Made by a program: the position numbers and the translations under genes. Of a DNA stretch of 64,000 bases, positions 63,087 through 64,000 are shown in pieces; position 1 is the first letter of the stretch, and each line of letters starts with the position of its first letter. The notes under the pieces were generated by a model. The model did no database searches and was not told the DNA's origin. It saw only the letters and a program-made list of their open reading frames with translations. This DNA is from Microbacterium lemovicicum (GTDB lineage Bacteria; Actinomycetota; Actinomycetes; Actinomycetales; Microbacteriaceae). The stretch lies in contig NZ_CP031423.1 in the NCBI RefSeq assembly GCF_003991875.1, positions 682,001-746,000 on the forward strand, in the 5' to 3' direction.

Positions 63087-63953
63087 TCACTGCCCGATGG
63101 TGTAGTCCGCGATGACCGGCGCGTGATCGCTCCACCGCGTGTCCCACGACGGCGCCCGCACGACGCGGTAGCCGCTCGCCCGCGCGGCCAGCTCAGGCGA
63201 CGCGAGGTGGTAGTCGATGCGCCAGCCGGTGTCGGTGTCGAACGCGCGCCCGCGCATCGACCACCACGTGTACGGGCCGTCGACGTCTCCGGCGGCCCGC
63301 CGTCCCACGTCGACCCATCCCAGCCCGGTGCCCGAGGAGCCGTCGACGCCGGTCACCGCGGAGCCCTCCTCGCCGAGGAACCGGTCGAAGTACGCGCGCT
63401 CCCGCGGGAGGAACCCGGCCTTCTTGACGTTGCCCTTCCAGTTGCGGATGTCGAGCTCGCGGTGGCCGACGTTCAGGTCGCCCATGATCAGCGCGAGCGG
63501 GGTCGCGGCGCGGAGCCGCGGCATCCGCTCCTCCATGGCGTCGAGGAACGCCCACTTCGCCTCCTGCTTGGGGGAGTCGGCCTCGCCGGTGTGCACGTAG
63601 GCGCTGACGACGGTCACGAGCTCGCCGTCGACGTCGAGGTCGGCTTCGATCCAGCGGCCCGCGCTGTCGATGTCGACGTCCGCACCGTCGGCGTCGCGAC
63701 CGAGGCCCCGGCGCACCGCGACGGCGGACGTGCGGGTGGCGATGGCGACGCCTGCGCGGCCCTTGGCGACCGCCTCGTCGTTGACCAGCTCCCAGCCGGG
63801 GAGGGCCGCGGCGAGCTCGTCGGCGCTCGCCCGCACCTCCTGCAGCGCCATCACGTCGACCTCCGCCTCGGCCAGCCAGTCGAGCATGCCTTTCCGCACC
63901 GCCGCCCGGATCCCGTTGACGTTGACCGAGGCGATGCGAAGGGGGCGTGACAC
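63087..63953 (-). CDS. xth: Exodeoxyribonuclease III
   Basis: A 288-residue AP endonuclease/3'-5' exonuclease of base-excision repair. SVNVNGIRAA, the metal Glu in MALQEVRAS, GDLNVGHRELDI with the active-site Asp and Asn, and WRIDYHLAS and SDHAPVIADY with the catalytic Asp-His are all present. The start is a GTG. It is the last gene in the window, leaving 47 bases beyond it, in which I see nothing. Confidence 0.95.
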   Translation of the reverse strand: MSRPLRIASVNVNGIRAAVRKGMLDWLAEAEVDVMALQEVRASADELAAALPGWELVNDEAVAKGRAGVAIATRTSAVAVRRGLGRDADGADVDIDSAGRWIEADLDVDGELVTVVSAYVHTGEADSPKQEAKWAFLDAMEERMPRLRAATPLALIMGDLNVGHRELDIRNWKGNVKKAGFLPRERAYFDRFLGEEGSAVTGVDGSSGTGLGWVDVGRRAAGDVDGPYTWWSMRGRAFDTDTGWRIDYHLASPELAARASGYRVVRAPSWDTRWSDHAPVIADYTIGQ

Positions 63954-64000
63954 GTCCGCCAGCCTAGGCGCAGCCGCCGACAGCGAGCCCGGCGCAGGAG

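Overview
The window looks like a chromosomal segment of a high-GC Gram-positive bacterium of the Microbacteriaceae, most likely Microbacterium. The base composition is very GC-rich, GTG starts are frequent, starts and stops overlap as GTGA/ATGA within operons, and the string GCGGCATCC recurs. The gene set also fits: monomeric isocitrate dehydrogenase, GTP-type PEP carboxykinase next to a RamB-like regulator, ROK-controlled sugar genes, ABC sugar importers without their own ATPase, and F420-type pyridoxamine-oxidase-fold proteins. I see no integrase, transposase, phage gene, CRISPR array, tRNA or rRNA. The genus is an inference from style and gene content.

Layout. 1-6 kb: a GNAT acetyltransferase, icd behind a 26-bp palindrome, a BadF-type amino-sugar kinase, an L,D-transpeptidase and a small lipoprotein. 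6-18 kb: amino-sugar (GlcNAc/chitooligosaccharide) use, with a ROK repressor, a CUT1 importer (binding protein and two permeases), a ROK kinase and nagB on the plus strand, and nagA and a GH20 beta-N-acetylhexosaminidase on the minus strand. A three-gene FAD-oxidase/Nudix/YrdB unit lies between them. A shared sequence, GTAAGG-N4-CTAACAAAC, sits at both the ROK start and the hexosaminidase promoter and is probably the ROK operator. 17.8-20.4 kb: one-carbon metabolism, with a ZTP (pfl) riboswitch, glyA and folD. 20.5-23.9 kb: a polar amino-acid ABC importer and a transglutaminase-like protein.

23.9-38 kb: an aromatic-degradation island built around homoprotocatechuate meta-cleavage (hpaD, hpaE, a FAH-RraA fusion, hpaH, hpaI) with its GntR regulator. 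A divergent MFS uptake protein and a phenol-type FAD monooxygenase face it. A thiamine-diphosphate decarboxylase and a succinate-semialdehyde-type dehydrogenase follow. Together they could take an aryl compound to pyruvate and succinate. The two most unusual items are here: the FAH-RraA fusion enzyme, and a block of five 24-bp tandem repeats abutting a perfect 16-bp inverted repeat between hpaD and hpaH.

38-53 kb: a second CUT1 importer with a Tat-lipoprotein binding protein, an AlkZ-like winged-helix protein, a DUF4436 membrane protein, the RamB-like regulator divergent from pckG, a 34-bp-arm hairpin, an ABC exporter, a quinone oxidoreductase, two tandem DUF2231 membrane proteins and an MHS-type transporter. 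53-57 kb: the riboflavin operon ribD-ribE-ribBA-ribH behind an FMN riboswitch. 57-64 kb: a TetR/alpha-beta-hydrolase divergon with two palindromic operators, an Fpg/Nei glycosylase, a second GNAT, trpS, an NHL-repeat lipoprotein and an exonuclease III.

All functional calls rest on reading motifs and context. No database search was run.
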